DNA from: Acetivibrio thermocellus ATCC 27405
GTDB lineage: Bacteria; Bacillota; Clostridia; Acetivibrionales; Acetivibrionaceae
Direction of reading: 5' to 3'
Length of the DNA: 64,000 nt
Assembly: GCF_000015865.1 (NCBI RefSeq)
Contig: NC_009012.1
Location: 1,977,081 to 2,041,080 of the forward strand
Below are positions 27,072 through 36,239 of the stretch, in pieces. The translations under genes were made by a program, and so were the position numbers. How positions within the stretch are numbered: the first letter of the stretch is position 1; every line of letters starts with the position of its first letter. The notes beneath the pieces were generated by a model, which had not been told where the DNA came from, did not search any database, and saw only the letters and a list, made by a program, of their open reading frames with translations.

Positions 27072-27803
27072 TCAAGCTTGTTTCACAGACTTAATTAGCA
27101 GCATCATTGGGCGGCGCATTTCATCTGACATGCCCGGAATGTCCATCATATCGGCGCTTGGCATTGCTTCCTCAACAACGTCCAGCCGAAATCCGGCTTT
27201 TATAAGCCCCATTAGAATTTGCGTTAATGTATGATGTTGTTTCGTGACATCCAGTCCTAGGAAATGGGCAACTCGCTCTCCGGGATAAAAATAATCATCA
27301 ACAGGCCAGTGCTGTGATCTGCCATTCGAATCATAAATCCAGTCCTGGTTTACACCCGCTGTAAAAACAGGATGTTCAATGTTAAGAAGGAAAACGCCAT
27401 CAGCCTTTAGCGTCAAGTATATTTTCCTGAAAATCGTATCAATATCTGCAATATAATGAAGCACCAGATTAGAAACCACACAATCATATGAATTGGCGGG
27501 GTAATCATATTCCTCCAGTCCGCAAACCCGATAGGTAATTTTCGAGTCTGCGTTTTTTGCTTTTGCTTCATGTATCATTTTTTCACTCAGGTCAATACCC
27601 AATACCTGCTTTGCACCGCACTCAACTGCATATTTGCAATGCCAGCCATAACCGCATCCAAGATCGAGTACGCTTTTGCCGCTTAATTCAGGAAACAAGG
27701 CCTTGAACTGATGCCATTCACCTGCTCCGGATAAGCCTTGTTGACTGCGTGACATCTTCGAATACTGGTCAAAAAATTGTCTATTATCATAAATATTGTT
27801 CAT
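27072..27803 (-). CDS. Class I SAM-dependent methyltransferase
   Basis: A 243-aa protein with the Rossmann motifs VLDLGCGYGWHCKYA (motif I), GIDLSEKMI (motif II), YDCVVSNLVLHYI (motif IV) and LKADGVFLLNIEHP (motif V). This is the methyltransf_11/25 class; the closest well-known annotation is a generic class I methyltransferase acting on small molecules. The substrate is unknown. It lies between the Vat-like and nucleotidyltransferase genes on one strand with gaps of 31-58 bp, so they are likely co-transcribed. Confidence 0.88.
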   Translation of the reverse strand: MNNIYDNRQFFDQYSKMSRSQQGLSGAGEWHQFKALFPELSGKSVLDLGCGYGWHCKYAVECGAKQVLGIDLSEKMIHEAKAKNADSKITYRVCGLEEYDYPANSYDCVVSNLVLHYIADIDTIFRKIYLTLKADGVFLLNIEHPVFTAGVNQDWIYDSNGRSQHWPVDDYFYPGERVAHFLGLDVTKQHHTLTQILMGLIKAGFRLDVVEEAMPSADMMDIPGMSDEMRRPMMLLIKSVKQA

Positions 27804-27834
27804 ATTCTCACCTTCTTTGTGTAGTTAGAATCTT

Positions 27835-28680
27835 TCACCGGATATGTTCATCAGTCATTCGAATAATACCTTTCACTTCGTTAATCAATTGCTTTAGCTG
27901 CACACAGGCATTTGCTCCATCTGTTCCGGCTGCCGCAAAAATTGAATTTATTTTATCTTTGTATCCAAGCGGGTGAATGTTAAAATGCTCTATCATGCCG
28001 ACTGCCTTTTTTTCGTTCAGGCAGTACTCTTCATTTACTGCAAATAACACCTGGTTCAGCGCTGAAATCGCCCGTACAATATGAGCAGTAACATAATAAA
28101 CATCGTTTTTCCTGGCATTGTTTTCCGCGAACATTAAAGAAAACTCTGCTTCAAACGTAAAGAAACCAATAATAGCTCTTTTCAATTTCGGCGGGTATTT
28201 TTTCGCGACTTGCTTCAAAGCTGAAATATTACCCTGTTTATCCCACAATACCTTGCATACTGCTAATTCTCCCATATACATCACATTCATGTAGGCATGG
28301 GGATGTCCAGTTTGATAATGTGCGGAAATAATCCCTTCCTGACATTCTGAAATTACATTTTCCACACGTTCTATATCCCGTAGTATAAAGTCAACATGGT
28401 ATCCATCCATCATAAGCCAGCCACCGCCATTAACCCATTCTCCCCATGCACCAGGAGGAACGACCAAATTATCCCTGTGTTCATCATCCACAAGTTTGGC
28501 TGCCTTGTTCAAGGACACAAGGTCAAGTGTCTCCGTATTGTAATAAATACCGATATCAATATCTGAGTCAGGGGAATGCGTGCCCCTTGCGCGAGAGCCG
28601 CCAAGCACAACTGCTTGGATGCCTGACACATCTGCCAATGCTGATACAACTTCATCTAATACTGTTTTAATTTCATTCAT
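27835..28680 (-). CDS. Nucleotidyltransferase-domain protein (aminoglycoside-type)
   Basis: A 281-aa protein. The N-terminal polymerase-beta-like NTase motif is GGSRARGTHSPDSDIDIGIYY (G27-G28-S29, D40 and D42), followed by a helical C-terminal domain (PPKLKRAIIGFFTFEAEFSLMFA...). Relatives include aminoglycoside adenylyltransferases and many uncharacterised enzymes. The association with Vat-like and methyltransferase genes suggests drug modification, but specificity cannot be read from sequence. It starts at ATG 28680 and is the first gene of the cassette. Confidence 0.82.
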   Translation of the reverse strand: MNEIKTVLDEVVSALADVSGIQAVVLGGSRARGTHSPDSDIDIGIYYNTETLDLVSLNKAAKLVDDEHRDNLVVPPGAWGEWVNGGGWLMMDGYHVDFILRDIERVENVISECQEGIISAHYQTGHPHAYMNVMYMGELAVCKVLWDKQGNISALKQVAKKYPPKLKRAIIGFFTFEAEFSLMFAENNARKNDVYYVTAHIVRAISALNQVLFAVNEEYCLNEKKAVGMIEHFNIHPLGYKDKINSIFAAAGTDGANACVQLKQLINEVKGIIRMTDEHIR

Positions 28681-28731
28681 GTATGCTCACCTCATTAAAG
28701 CGATCTTTTTAAAATAGCTTGTTAATGCCCA

Positions 28732-28793
28732 CATCCAATCTGACCACACAACCTCAAAAACTTCTGAAAAAACATCTAACCTGACCACTTAAC
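28732..28793. repeat. ACATCYAAYCTGACCAC repeat bordering the Vat cassette
   Basis: Two units (28732 and 28773, 41 bp apart) nearly identical to 26045-26107, same orientation. The rest of 28794-29036 has no gene. It contains a weak terminator-like hairpin CCCT...AGGG followed by six T at 28883-28904, and a CTCCTT/AAGGAG stem near 29010. Confidence 0.65.
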
Positions 28794-29920
28794 TATCAAA
28801 AACCGCTCTTATGGACTTATTCCCTCGAAGCGATATTTTCATGATTTTACTCAATGGGTTTTACACCCATATGTGCTGAAAGCCCTGATATATAAGGGTT
28901 TTTTACGCTCTCACTCTTTCACCCTTGTTATCAATACAACCGTCTCCACATGTGTTGTGATAGAAAGATGATAATAATACGCAGAATTATTCGTTTTGTG
29001 TAAAGGTGAACCTCCTTAAATTAAAAGGAGTCGGGCTGACCCCCTAACTTTGGACACTATCATGAAATTTTGTGACTTATCATAGAATTACATGTATTTT
29101 CAGCTTCCTCCACGGTCTGCCCTTGACATTGAGCCTCTGCATATATGAGTAAGAGCCCTGACGGCAGCTGGCAATTCAGAGCTGCCATATAAAATGCTAT
29201 CATACATGCCCTCAATATCAATGGTACGCTGCGCCAGACCTTACATTATCTATAGTCTCATATTTACTGTTTCTCCAGATATTCTAAGATGTTCATAGAA
29301 CTCTGCCGGAGGCATGTATTTGGTTGAGGAATGAATTCGTTTTGTATTATACAATTTAATAAACTCATTAACTATTGTATAGGCCTCTGCAAAGCTCTCA
29401 AATTCATTGATGCTTAAGCATTCTTCCTCTAAAATTCTATGGTATGATTCTATATGTTCATTCATATTAGGTGTTTTGTAAGGTATTCTTTCATGTTCAA
29501 CCTAAAGACTCTCGCAGGCTTTTGCAAAAGCTTCACTTATGAACTGTGGACCATTATCTGAACGTATAACTGGTTTATTCTCAGCCTCGTAAAGCTGACG
29601 TTTTAAAAGAACTATCTTTAGAGTCCTTGAAACATCTTCCCCTGTACAGCTTAGCCCTATATGATGTGAAATAATATTTCTATCTGCAACATCAATAAAA
29701 CTAAGTATATAGAAAAATCTATTCTCTCCACTGATGTATCCGTACTTAATGTCGGTTTCCCAGAGCTGATTTGAAGCCTTTACAGTTCTGTTTCTGGCAA
29801 TCTTTTTTTAATGCTTTAGTTTGGTTTTTCTTTGTGGCTTTAGTATATTGAGCTCTTTGCAGTATAATGATACCAAAAATTAAGACAGACAAAACAGCCC
29901 AAATAAGTTAGAATGGAACT

Positions 29921-30214
29921 ATGGAAAAGAGAAAACATTTTACACCTGAACAAAAAGCAAAAATAGTGATTGAGGTCATCAAGGGAGAAAGAACGCTGAA
30001 TGAGATTGCTGCAGAATATGGAATTCATCCAAACCTGTTAAGTCGCTGGAAGACTGAATTCATAAGCAATGCGGGCAGAGTATTCAGCAAGGAAACTGAT
30101 GAAGTAGAGAAGGTCAAACAGTCGTATGAAAAGGAGAAGGACGAACTGCTTAAGCAAATTGGTCAACTATCATATGAGGTTGCCTGGCTTAAAAAAAAAT
30201 CTGGCCTCCTCTAA
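29921..30214 (+). CDS. IS3-family transposase OrfA (copy 5)
   Basis: A 97-aa protein identical to the other OrfA copies. Confidence 0.93.
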   Translation: MEKRKHFTPEQKAKIVIEVIKGERTLNEIAAEYGIHPNLLSRWKTEFISNAGRVFSKETDEVEKVKQSYEKEKDELLKQIGQLSYEVAWLKKKSGLL

Positions 30215-31073
30215 ATCCCGAGAAGACCGCATGAAAATGATTGATAGAAATGAGAAGAAACTCAGCATAACAAGGCAAGCAGAATTATTGAGCTTAAACC
30301 GTACGAGCGTTTACTACAAGCCTGCTCCGGTAAATGAGGAGGAATACCTGATTAAGCGTATCATTGATGAAATTTACGCGTCTTATCCGGAATATGGCTA
30401 TCGCAGGATGACAAGTATATTGAACAAGGATTATCACATTCATATCAATCGAAAACGGACCCGGCGTTATATGAGGGAAATGGGCATACATGGATTCTGT
30501 CCTGGCCCCAACCTCAGCAAACGAATACATGGTAAGAATTTGTATCCATATCTGTTGAGAAACTTGAAAATTGATCATCCTAATCAGGTATGGTCCATAG
30601 ATGTGACCTATTGCCGAATGAAACGCGGTTTCATGTATATGGTTGCAATAATAGACTGGTATTCTCGGTATATTGTTGGGTTTGAACTATCAAACACTCT
30701 TGATAAGACATTCGTCATAGAAGCAATCCAAAAGGCCATAAAGCGATATGGCAAGCCTGAAATCATGAACAGTGATCAAGGCTCACAGTTTACCAGTGAT
30801 GATTACATAAATCTATTAAAAAATAACGGTATCAAAATATCTATGGATGGAAAAGGAAGAGCATTAGACAACCAAAGGATAGAACGATTTTTCCGTTCCT
30901 ACAAGTGGGAGAAACTTTATCTTGAAGAGTGCGAAACGGTACAACAACTTAGACAAATCACAAAGGAATATGTGGAGCACTATAACCATAGGAGACCGCA
31001 CCAGTCATTGGATTACAAAACACCGGCAGAGTATTACTTTGGAGGATATGACCAGCTACTGGCAGTTGTATAG
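30126..31073 (+). CDS. IS3-family transposase OrfB (copy 5)
   Basis: A 315-aa DDE transposase identical to copy 1. Confidence 0.93.
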   Translation: MKRRRTNCLSKLVNYHMRLPGLKKNLASSKSREDRMKMIDRNEKKLSITRQAELLSLNRTSVYYKPAPVNEEEYLIKRIIDEIYASYPEYGYRRMTSILNKDYHIHINRKRTRRYMREMGIHGFCPGPNLSKRIHGKNLYPYLLRNLKIDHPNQVWSIDVTYCRMKRGFMYMVAIIDWYSRYIVGFELSNTLDKTFVIEAIQKAIKRYGKPEIMNSDQGSQFTSDDYINLLKNNGIKISMDGKGRALDNQRIERFFRSYKWEKLYLEECETVQQLRQITKEYVEHYNHRRPHQSLDYKTPAEYYFGGYDQLLAVV

Positions 31074-31955
31074 AATTATGGGGCTCCGCCCCAAACCCCG
31101 TCCTCACCGGAAGGCAGCCGGTCTGTCATAACAGACCGGAAAGCAAAAGGATATATGTCCAAAGGATGTCAAGGGTCAAGATGAACTCGCTTACGCTCGC
31201 CCTTGACATCCTCCAACAGAGTGCACAGTTGTAAAGATTATACAAAATTAAGAAAGGAGAACTAACTTAGAAAAGCTAAAAAACTGTCTTGACAATGGGG
31301 AGCATTATACAGAGCCTGTACACCTTTTTCTTATTAATGTTAAGTTCAAAATTTCTTCTAAGAGACTTTGTAAGTTTTAAGTATCCATAGAAAGCCCCTT
31401 TGTTTTCAGTAATTTGAATTATATATTCTTTTATCTGTTCATCTGGTACCTTATATCCCTTTTTATTAAGGGAATACCCAGCTATAAGTCTGCCAGTTGA
31501 TTTACCTTTTACATCTTTTAAACCTGATAAATTGTAATAATATGTTGAACGGTTTAGACCTACTATCCTAAGTACTTTTGCTTTTGGATAGCCAGCTTCA
31601 ATCCATTTATTTGCAATTTCAAGATCCTTTTCACCAAGAAGCTTCTTTAATGTTTCATTTTCTGTTTCAAGGGTCTTGAGAGAAGAACTATCTGTATTGA
31701 CTTTATTACTGTTAGTTTTAGATGTTTTATTTGTTTCCTTGCTCTGTCTTATCCATCTGTAGACTAATTCCTTAGAAATCCCATGTTGTCTTGTAATCAG
31801 GGCGGCATTGCCTGTTTCTATTGCTGCTTTAACTATTGATTCTTTGAATTCTTGAGTATATTTTTTTCTTGATTGTGTCATTATGATTCCTCTCGACAGT
31901 TATATCTTATCATATTAAGATACAATGTCCAAATTCTTTAGGGGGCTAAATAGGT

Positions 31956-33680
31956 CTATGCTAATATTTTCCTATAAAGCTTGCTGTATTCTCCCTCTTT
32001 CTCTAATAACTGAAGATGTGTTCCAGATTCTTCAATCCTTCCATTATTAAGAACAACTATCTTGTTTGATCCTTTTACAGTGCTTAATTTATGGCTTATA
32101 ACAAATATTGTTGAGTATTCTTTAAGCTTATTTATAGATTCTTGAATAAGCTCCTCACTTTCTGAATCAATAAAGGAGGTTGGTTCATCAAGTATTACAA
32201 TTTGAGGTCTTTGCAAAAATATTCTAGCCAATGCTATTCTTTGTAATTGACCCCCCGATAGGTTTCTCCCTTTGCTTCCTATTTGAGTCCAATAACCATC
32301 TTCAAGTTCTGATATGAATTCATGAGCATTTGCTAATTTAGCCGCTTCAATAATTTCCTCTTCGGTAGCATCACTTTTTCCTAGTAATATATTTTCTCTT
32401 ATTGAACCACTAAATAAAAAGCTATTTTGTAAAACAATTCCTACACTCTTTCTATAAGTATCTACATCTATATCTTTAATATTTACATCATCTAACAAAA
32501 TTTCTCCACTTGAAGGATCGAAAAATCTTGCTATTAATAAGCACAAGGTTGTTTTACCTGCCCCACTTCTTCCTATTATTGAGCATATCGTATTCTTTTT
32601 AACTGTTAGGTTAATATCTTTTAACACTTCTTTTCCATCATCATAGCTAAAGTTCAAATCTTTTATAGTGATTTCATCAACAATTTTATGCATCACCTTT
32701 ATACAATCATTACTTTGAATAATACTATTCTCCAACTTCATAACATCACTTATTCGTTTGGTACTAGATAGTGCATCTTGAAGCCCTGTTATAACACTTA
32801 CAATTGAATTTATTGGAGAATTTATTATATTTGCAACTAATAAAAAGGATATAAGCTCACCCATTGTAATTATCCCATTTATCACGAAATTTCCACCAAT
32901 CCAGATAGATCCAAAACCTATACATGACATAATTACACTAGATATCTCCGTAAACAATAGGTTCAGGTTTGCTTCTTTTATTTGCTTGTCCAAAACTTTT
33001 TCATTATTCTTATCAAATTTATCAATTTCGCTTTTTTCATTATTACAACCTTTTAATAGGTGAAATGAACTTATTACTTCTATTGTTCGGTTTAGGGTCG
33101 CTTCTGTGACAACCTTTCTCTCATATGTTATAGCTCTTATCCTTTTTGTAAAGTATATAATTATTGGTACCTGTATTAAATTCATGACCCCGACAAAAAT
33201 GGTCATTACAGAACTAATTGTAAACATATAAATAAAAATTATTATTAATAAAATAACATTAAATAACCCTCCAAACATAATTTGACCAAATGACTGTTTC
33301 AATAAATCTGAATCATTAAAAATTCTAAAGTTTATTTCTCCGACACTCATTTTTTTAGTAACTAATAAATCTAGTTTTACGATATGTTTGAATATCTTTT
33401 TCTTTATATCTAAACCCAAACTTAAGAATATTCTATTTAGTGAATAACTATAAATAAAATGTACGATAGAATTCACTATGGTAAAAGTAAAAATAAAGAT
33501 AATCACTTTATTTAATACTGAGAAATTTCTGCTGGTTAAAACACTATCTATTAATACGCGGGTTATTAATGGGTTCAATAATATAAAGAACATAGATACT
33601 AGAGATAACACACTTGCTGCTATAATTCTATTTCTATATTTAGAAACATTTTCTTTTAAAAATTTTATGTAATCCTTCAT
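31956..33680 (-). CDS. ABC exporter (permease-ATPase fusion) of the RiPP cluster
   Basis: A 574-aa half-transporter: six membrane segments (1-300) fused to an ATPase with Walker A GRSGAGKTTL, Q-loop LQNSFLF, signature LSGGQLQRIALAR, Walker B IVILDEPTSFID and H-loop ISHKLS. It has no N-terminal C39 peptidase, so any leader removal after the GG of the precursor would need another protease. As the last gene of the radical SAM cluster it most likely exports the modified peptide (inference). IS3 copy 6 separates it from the preceding gene, so its expression may depend on the outward sequences of that IS or an internal promoter. Confidence 0.9.
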   Translation of the reverse strand: MKDYIKFLKENVSKYRNRIIAASVLSLVSMFFILLNPLITRVLIDSVLTSRNFSVLNKVIIFIFTFTIVNSIVHFIYSYSLNRIFLSLGLDIKKKIFKHIVKLDLLVTKKMSVGEINFRIFNDSDLLKQSFGQIMFGGLFNVILLIIIFIYMFTISSVMTIFVGVMNLIQVPIIIYFTKRIRAITYERKVVTEATLNRTIEVISSFHLLKGCNNEKSEIDKFDKNNEKVLDKQIKEANLNLLFTEISSVIMSCIGFGSIWIGGNFVINGIITMGELISFLLVANIINSPINSIVSVITGLQDALSSTKRISDVMKLENSIIQSNDCIKVMHKIVDEITIKDLNFSYDDGKEVLKDINLTVKKNTICSIIGRSGAGKTTLCLLIARFFDPSSGEILLDDVNIKDIDVDTYRKSVGIVLQNSFLFSGSIRENILLGKSDATEEEIIEAAKLANAHEFISELEDGYWTQIGSKGRNLSGGQLQRIALARIFLQRPQIVILDEPTSFIDSESEELIQESINKLKEYSTIFVISHKLSTVKGSNKIVVLNNGRIEESGTHLQLLEKEGEYSKLYRKILA

Positions 33681-33865
33681 AAATACACCAACCCATATTT
33701 TTTTACTGAGGTCTCTAGCTCCATCCTCTGAATCTGTGTCGACCTAAAAGTTTCTCTTTAAATGTACGAGAGGTAACCTCATTATACCGCGGTTACCTTA
33801 GATTTATTATAATGATACCAAAAATTAAGACAGACAAAACAGCCCAAATAAGTTAGAATGGAACT

Positions 33866-34159
33866 ATGGAAAAGAGAAAACATTTTACACCTGAACAAAA
33901 AGCAAAAATAGTGATTGAGGTCATCAAGGGAGAAAGAACGCTGAATGAGATTGCTGCAGAATATGGAATTCATCCAAACCTGTTAAGTCGCTGGAAGACT
34001 GAATTCATAAGCAATGCGGGCAGAGTATTCAGCAAGGAAACTGATGAAGTAGAGAAGGTCAAACAGTCGTATGAAAAGGAGAAGGACGAACTGCTTAAGC
34101 AAATTGGTCAACTATCATATGAGGTTGCCTGGCTTAAAAAAAAATCTGGCCTCCTCTAA
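33866..34159 (+). CDS. IS3-family transposase OrfA (copy 6)
   Basis: A 97-aa protein identical to the other OrfA copies. Confidence 0.93.
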   Translation: MEKRKHFTPEQKAKIVIEVIKGERTLNEIAAEYGIHPNLLSRWKTEFISNAGRVFSKETDEVEKVKQSYEKEKDELLKQIGQLSYEVAWLKKKSGLL

Positions 34160-35018
34160 ATCCCGAGAAGACCGCATGAAAATGATTGATAGAAATGAGA
34201 AGAAACTCAGCATAACAAGGCAAGCAGAATTATTGAGCTTAAACCGTACGAGCGTTTACTACAAGCCTGCTCCGGTAAATGAGGAGGAATACCTGATTAA
34301 GCGTATCATTGATGAAATTTACGCGTCTTATCCGGAATATGGCTATCGCAGGATGACAAGTATATTGAACAAGGATTATCACATTCATATCAATCGAAAA
34401 CGGACCCGGCGTTATATGAGGGAAATGGGCATACATGGATTCTGTCCTGGCCCCAACCTCAGCAAACGAATACATGGTAAGAATTTGTATCCATATCTGT
34501 TGAGAAACTTGAAAATTGATCATCCTAATCAGGTATGGTCCATAGATGTGACCTATTGCCGAATGAAACGCGGTTTCATGTATATGGTTGCAATAATAGA
34601 CTGGTATTCTCGGTATATTGTTGGGTTTGAACTATCAAACACTCTTGATAAGACATTCGTCATAGAAGCAATCCAAAAGGCCATAAAGCGATATGGCAAG
34701 CCTGAAATCATGAACAGTGATCAAGGCTCACAGTTTACCAGTGATGATTACATAAATCTATTAAAAAATAACGGTATCAAAATATCTATGGATGGAAAAG
34801 GAAGAGCATTAGACAACCAAAGGATAGAACGATTTTTCCGTTCCTACAAGTGGGAGAAACTTTATCTTGAAGAGTGCGAAACGGTACAACAACTTAGACA
34901 AATCACAAAGGAATATGTGGAGCACTATAACCATAGGAGACCGCACCAGTCATTGGATTACAAAACACCGGCAGAGTATTACTTTGGAGGATATGACCAG
35001 CTACTGGCAGTTGTATAG
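34071..35018 (+). CDS. IS3-family transposase OrfB (copy 6)
   Basis: A 315-aa DDE transposase identical to copy 1. Confidence 0.93.
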   Translation: MKRRRTNCLSKLVNYHMRLPGLKKNLASSKSREDRMKMIDRNEKKLSITRQAELLSLNRTSVYYKPAPVNEEEYLIKRIIDEIYASYPEYGYRRMTSILNKDYHIHINRKRTRRYMREMGIHGFCPGPNLSKRIHGKNLYPYLLRNLKIDHPNQVWSIDVTYCRMKRGFMYMVAIIDWYSRYIVGFELSNTLDKTFVIEAIQKAIKRYGKPEIMNSDQGSQFTSDDYINLLKNNGIKISMDGKGRALDNQRIERFFRSYKWEKLYLEECETVQQLRQITKEYVEHYNHRRPHQSLDYKTPAEYYFGGYDQLLAVV

Positions 35019-35249
35019 AATTATGGGGCTCCGCCCCAAACCCCGTCCTCACCGGAAGGCAGCCGGTCTGTCATAACAGACCGGAAAGCAAAAGGATATA
35101 TGTCCAAAGGATGTCAAGGGTCAAGATGAACTCGCTTACGCTCGTCCTTGACATCCTCCAACAGAGTGCACAGTTGTAAAGATTATACAAAATTAAGAAA
35201 GGAGAGCTAACTTAGAAAAGCTAAAAAACTGTCTTGACAATGGGGAGCA

Positions 35250-36230
35250 TTATATATCTTCCTGATTGATTTTATTAATAATCTCACTTAAATCTCTACA
35301 GCTATAGATTTCCTTAGCAATTTCCTGGATTTTTTTATTAGACCATAGAGAATTTAATCCAGAATCCCAATATTCTCTTAATGACTTTACTTTTACATTC
35401 CCTACTGAAATAGGAATGCAATAAGATGGAAATATGTTTCCATCACTTTGTATCTCTATTACTGTATTCGCTTTATTTTCTCTGTAATAATAGATATGAC
35501 TTATAGGATCGTTAAATCCAATTTGAAACCCTATTCCCTTTCTTTTATATTTATTTATAGTTTTAACAACTTGTCTATAATCTTTTGAGGTTGGAGCTCT
35601 CAATTCATTCTTTACTGCCGCTGCTCCGATTTCCAGTAATGGTCTTATATTAAGCGCACTAATTTGCATATCCTCCAATTTTTCAATTATCGGCTCCACG
35701 TCATTTACATTCCATTTATTTAGAGTATAGGATACAGATGTTGTAACTCCAGCATAGCACAGATTTCTTATTCCCTTTAACGCTAAATTAAAACATCCTT
35801 TTACTTGTCTTAGTTTTTCGTGGGTATCCTCATTACATCCATCTAAGCTAACTTGTACTTCTTTTACTCCTAAAACATTTAGCATTTCAGCCGTTTGTTC
35901 ATCAATTAAAGTCCCATTTGTAACTATAGATGTTCTTACATTTCTCTGTCCTAACAGCATCAGACAATTAAATAGTACCTGCTTTCTAACCAAGGGCTCT
36001 CCACCAGAAAAACAAACGTTAGCAACTTTCATTTCTCCCAGTTCCTTTACTATTTTAATTATCTGATCATCCTCCAGCTCCTTACAAGCTGATTTTGTCG
36101 ATGTTGGACTATCATTAAAGCAATGCAAACATCTTAAGTTACACTTATTGGTTATGTTTAGGACAACATATAGCGGTGCACCTATACTACTCTGAAATTC
36201 TAAATTTTCTCCAAACATTATTCTTTCCAT
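35250..36230 (-). CDS. Radical SAM peptide-modifying enzyme, reduced C-terminal domain
   Basis: A 326-aa protein. The radical SAM cluster motif is C30-x3-C34-x2-C37 (TNKCNLRCLHCFND), with the SAM-binding CFSGGEPL and the VQVSLDG strand. After the barrel it has a SPASM-like spacer (IEIQSDGNIFPSYCIPISVGNVKVKSLREYW) with a single Cys, so no canonical auxiliary [4Fe-4S] set is encoded. IS3 copy 6 replaced the last seven residues (KSKVTAV, still encoded beyond the IS at 33807-33785) with one Ile and a stop; activity may survive. It follows the RRE/acetyltransferase-like gene by 9 bp. Confidence 0.9.
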   Translation of the reverse strand: MERIMFGENLEFQSSIGAPLYVVLNITNKCNLRCLHCFNDSPTSTKSACKELEDDQIIKIVKELGEMKVANVCFSGGEPLVRKQVLFNCLMLLGQRNVRTSIVTNGTLIDEQTAEMLNVLGVKEVQVSLDGCNEDTHEKLRQVKGCFNLALKGIRNLCYAGVTTSVSYTLNKWNVNDVEPIIEKLEDMQISALNIRPLLEIGAAAVKNELRAPTSKDYRQVVKTINKYKRKGIGFQIGFNDPISHIYYYRENKANTVIEIQSDGNIFPSYCIPISVGNVKVKSLREYWDSGLNSLWSNKKIQEIAKEIYSCRDLSEIINKINQEDI

Positions 36231-36239
36231 AAAAACACC

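Larger units (their letters stand above)
29863..31309 (+). mobile_element. IS3-family element, copy 5 of 7
   Basis: 1447 bp, duplication CAG at 29860-29862 and 31310-31312. It is inserted into the transposase gene of the decayed IS3-type element. It shares with copy 1 a variant base in the right end (AGAACTAA instead of AGAGCTAA). Confidence 0.95.
29250..31881 (-). pseudogene. IS3-type transposase, interrupted and with two stop codons
   Basis: The 5' part, 31881-31310, has an HTH (MTQSRKKYTQEFKESIVKAA) directly fused to an OrfB-like region (NRSTYYYNLSG...). After IS3 copy 5 the frame resumes at 29862 (KELNILKPQRKTK) and contains a TAA (KLKH-stop-KKIARN). It then has WETDIKYGYI (first Asp), RSDNGPQF (second Asp) and a TAG (CESL-stop-VEHERI) before NEHIESYHRILEEE (Glu). 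It is non-functional by two stops plus the insertion. Confidence 0.8.
29037..31948 (-). mobile_element. Second, decayed IS3-type element hosting IS3 copy 5
   Basis: The ends share CCCCCTAA...TTTGGACA in inverted orientation (TGACCCCCTAACTTTGGACA from 29037, and its counterpart near 31926-31948). Without the nested copy 5 it would be about 1.46 kb. Its right end abuts the stop codon of the ABC transporter gene. The boundaries are approximate because no clear target duplication was seen. Confidence 0.65.
33808..35254 (+). mobile_element. IS3-family element, copy 6 of 7
   Basis: 1447 bp, duplication TAT at 33805-33807 and 35255-35257. It has inserted in the last codons of the radical SAM gene at 35250-36230, opposite to its transcription. 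One base differs from other copies in the 3' hairpin (GCTCGTCC versus GCTCGCCC). Confidence 0.95.

Noticed and set aside
26045-28793. CRISPR or integron attC array
   Set aside because: Repeat units are few, at 30-41 bp spacing in only two clusters, with no unique spacers of constant length and no cas or integron integrase gene.
23582-31309. Composite transposon formed by IS3 copies 4 and 5 around the Vat cassette
   Set aside because: Each copy has its own matching target duplication (CCG and CAG), and no shared duplication flanks the whole interval, so there is no sign it moved as a unit.
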